Position numbers and translations under genes: made by a program. This document shows positions 62,315 through 64,000 of a DNA stretch of 64,000 nucleotides, one piece after another. The stretch is from Neobacillus sp. Marseille-Q6967 (lineage in GTDB: Bacteria > Bacillota > Bacilli > Bacillales > Cytobacillaceae). The DNA lies in the NCBI RefSeq assembly GCF_946151075.1, contig NZ_CAMGZB010000001.1:1154001-1218000 (forward strand). Direction: 5' to 3'. A model generated the notes under the pieces. That model did not search any database. It was not told where the DNA came from and saw only the letters and a program-made list of their open reading frames with translations. Each line of letters begins with the position of its first letter. The stretch's first letter is position 1.

Positions 62315-63166
62315 ATGAAGGTTGAAAAGGTAATGGTGATTGGTGCAGGACAAATGGGCTCGGGGATTGCTCAAGTATGTGCACAAGCTGGCTACCAGGT
62401 TGTATTAAATGACCTAAAGTCCGAATTTGTGGAACGCGGGTTAAGTGTAATCGGCAAAAATCTTTCACGCAATGTGGAAAAAGGCCGGATGACAGATGCA
62501 CAAAAACAAGAAGTTCTAAACAGAATTACAGCTTCAACAGACTTGAACGATGCCGGTGCGGTGGACCTCGTCATCGAAGCAGCCGTGGAAAACATGGAAA
62601 TCAAAACAAAACTCTTTGCCGAACTTGATAAGATTGCCCCACAGCATGCGATTTTGGCTTCGAATACAAGCTCTCTGCCAATTACCGAAATTGCGGCGGC
62701 AACAAACCGTCCGGAACAAGTTATCGGAATGCACTTTATGAATCCGGTACCGGTCATGAAGTTGGTTGAAATCATCCGGGGCTTGGCGACGGCTGATGAA
62801 GTCTACCAAGTGATTGAGGACATGACAAAAACTTTGAGCAAAGTACCAGTAGAAGTAAACGACTTCCCTGGATTCGTGTCTAACCGAATTTTATTGCCAA
62901 TGATTAACGAGGCAATTTTCACTTTATATGAAGGTGTGGCCACAAAAGAAGCGATTGATGAAGTCATGAAGCTTGGGATGAACCACCCGATGGGCCCATT
63001 GACTCTAGCAGATTTTATCGGCTTGGATACCTGCCTTTACATCATGGAAACCTTGCATCAAGGCCTCGGTGATGACAAATATCGTCCGTGCCCGTTGCTG
63101 CGTAAGTACGTAAAAGCAGGCTGGCTTGGCCGCAAAACCGGCCGTGGTTTTTACACATACGAATAA
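62315..63166 (+). CDS. mmgB: 3-hydroxybutyryl-CoA dehydrogenase
   Basis: NAD-dependent oxidation of 3-hydroxyacyl-CoA in beta-oxidation. The 283-aa protein has the Rossmann motif [20 protein letters not shown], the catalytic His in [17 protein letters not shown] and [19 protein letters not shown], with C-terminal dimerisation domain ending [18 protein letters not shown] precedes the ATG. Confidence 0.95.
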   Translation: MKVEKVMVIGAGQMGSGIAQVCAQAGYQVVLNDLKSEFVERGLSVIGKNLSRNVEKGRMTDAQKQEVLNRITASTDLNDAGAVDLVIEAAVENMEIKTKLFAELDKIAPQHAILASNTSSLPITEIAAATNRPEQVIGMHFMNPVPVMKLVEIIRGLATADEVYQVIEDMTKTLSKVPVEVNDFPGFVSNRILLPMINEAIFTLYEGVATKEAIDEVMKLGMNHPMGPLTLADFIGLDTCLYIMETLHQGLGDDKYRPCPLLRKYVKAGWLGRKTGRGFYTYE

Positions 63167-63190
63167 ATTTCCCATGAGGGGGAACTAACG

Positions 63191-64000
63191 ATGAATTTAA
63201 CATTCACAGAAGAACAAGAAATGATGCGAAAAATGGTTCGGGATTTTGCAAACAGCGAAATCGCCCCTTTCGTTGAAAAAATGGAAAAAGGTGAGTTTCC
63301 ACGTGAAATTCTCCGAAAAATGGGTGAGCTTGGCTTGATGGGAATCCCAGTCCCTGAAAAATACGGCGGTGCGGAGATGGACTTTGTCTCCTACATTATT
63401 GCGATTCATGAAATCTCGAAGGTAAGCGCGACGGTTGGAGTAATTTTGTCCGTTCATACATCAGTCGGAACCAACCCGATTTTATATTTTGGCAGTGAAG
63501 AACAAAAGCAGAGATTTATCCCGAAAATGGCCACAGGAGAATATTTAGGTGCCTTTTGCGTAACCGAGCCAAGTTCCGGTTCGGATGCAAAAAGTTTAAA
63601 ATCCCGCGCCGTCCGAAAAGGCGACCATTATGTCATCAACGGTTCGAAGGTGTTTATCACAAATGGCGGCGAAGCGGATGTGTATATTGTGTTTGCTTCC
63701 ACCAACCCTGAACTAGGCAGCAAAGGCATCTCTGCTTTTATTGTGGAAAAAAACACACCGGGCCTTGTAATTGGCAAGGATGAGAAAAAAATGGGTTTAC
63801 ATGGTTCACGTACGGTTCAGTTGACCTTTGAAGAAATGAAGGTACCCGTTGCAAATAGGCTTGGTGAAGAAGGTGAAGGCTTTAAAATTGCAATGGCCAA
63901 CTTGGATGTGGGAAGAATCGGGATTGCTGCACAGGCATTGGGAATTGCTGAAGCAGCTTACGAGGCAGCGGTCAAGTATGCAAAAGACCGTCACCAGTTT
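63191..64000 (+). CDS. acdA: Acyl-CoA dehydrogenase, N-terminal part (3' end outside window)
   Basis: First step of fatty-acid beta-oxidation; FAD-dependent, passes electrons to ETF. 270 codons are visible before the window ends. The start [20 protein letters not shown] follows GAGGGGGAAC, 24 nt after mmgB. Signature [20 protein letters not shown] and [15 protein letters not shown] bind FAD and substrate; [19 protein letters not shown] and the arginine-rich region follow. The catalytic Glu region is not reached. Could equally be called mmgC. Confidence 0.93.
   Translation, partial: MNLTFTEEQEMMRKMVRDFANSEIAPFVEKMEKGEFPREILRKMGELGLMGIPVPEKYGGAEMDFVSYIIAIHEISKVSATVGVILSVHTSVGTNPILYFGSEEQKQRFIPKMATGEYLGAFCVTEPSSGSDAKSLKSRAVRKGDHYVINGSKVFITNGGEADVYIVFASTNPELGSKGISAFIVEKNTPGLVIGKDEKKMGLHGSRTVQLTFEEMKVPVANRLGEEGEGFKIAMANLDVGRIGIAAQALGIAEAAYEAAVKYAKDRHQF

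Overview
The window reads as chromosome of a spore-forming, facultatively anaerobic Bacillaceae (Bacillus/Neobacillus-like; genus not resolved). Supporting signs are the low-to-moderate GC content, strong AGGAGG ribosome sites, many TTG/GTG starts, spore genes (gerQ, rsfA, pbpG, sspH, a gamma-type SASP), and a backbone with the same neighbours as the Bacillus subtilis ywd-ywf-ywg-ywh-ywi-ywj region (ywdI, ywdK, gerQ, hemQ, pta, lipL, rsfA, ywfO, ywgA, ywhB, ywhC, ywhD, pbpG, speE, speB, ywiB, argS, uvsE, clsB, fadF). A perfect 16-bp parS site at 39131-39146 fits an origin-proximal position.

Layout. 1-6 kb: end of an MFS transporter, then a five-gene branched-chain amino-acid ABC operon (liv). 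6-17 kb: a NarL-type two-component system, a secreted SLH-anchored subtilase, ybaK, a two-P-loop ATPase, a Gly/Pro-repeat protein, an unannotated-size spore protein gene on the minus strand, alkD, a HAD phosphatase and a PQQ-type sugar dehydrogenase lipoprotein. 17-24 kb (minus strand): a clade II nitrous-oxide reductase cluster (cytochrome c, nosZ, membrane protein, nosD, nosY, nosF, YtkA/SurA-like lipoprotein). 24-26.4 kb (minus): bshB2, yojF, pdxK. 26.5-39 kb (plus): a formate dehydrogenase and molybdenum-cofactor region: fdhD, a selenocysteine-containing FdnG with an in-frame UGA and a clear SECIS hairpin, fdnH, fdnI, fdhE, mobA, moeA, a MoeA-PBP fusion, moaE, moaD, moeB. 39-58.5 kb: the B. 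subtilis-like backbone. 58.6-64 kb: fatty-acid beta-oxidation genes fadF, mmgA, mmgB and the start of an acyl-CoA dehydrogenase.

How it works together. Formate oxidation feeds electrons to the quinone pool and NosZ reduces N2O, so the two central accessory regions form an anaerobic respiratory block. Three promoter candidates there (nosC, a tiny divergent transcript beside nosC, and fdhD) each carry a Crp/Fnr-type palindrome whose centre lies exactly 34.5 bp from the last base of a -10 hexamer, the class II (-41.5) geometry. FadR- and cre-like sites precede the fatty-acid genes, and a cre site precedes pta.

The most unusual structures are two unrelated intergenic tandem arrays inside operons: about 23 units of 20-21 bp between moaD and moeB, where stem changes are partly compensated, and ten units of 52 bp between speE and speB, each with a CCAATA/TATTGG hairpin. 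Dispersed Bacillus-type repeats lie at 13.85, 43.66, 47.42 and 48.88 kb. I saw no rRNA, tRNA, CRISPR array, insertion sequence or prophage. All family assignments come from reading motifs and from memory of homologues; no search was run.
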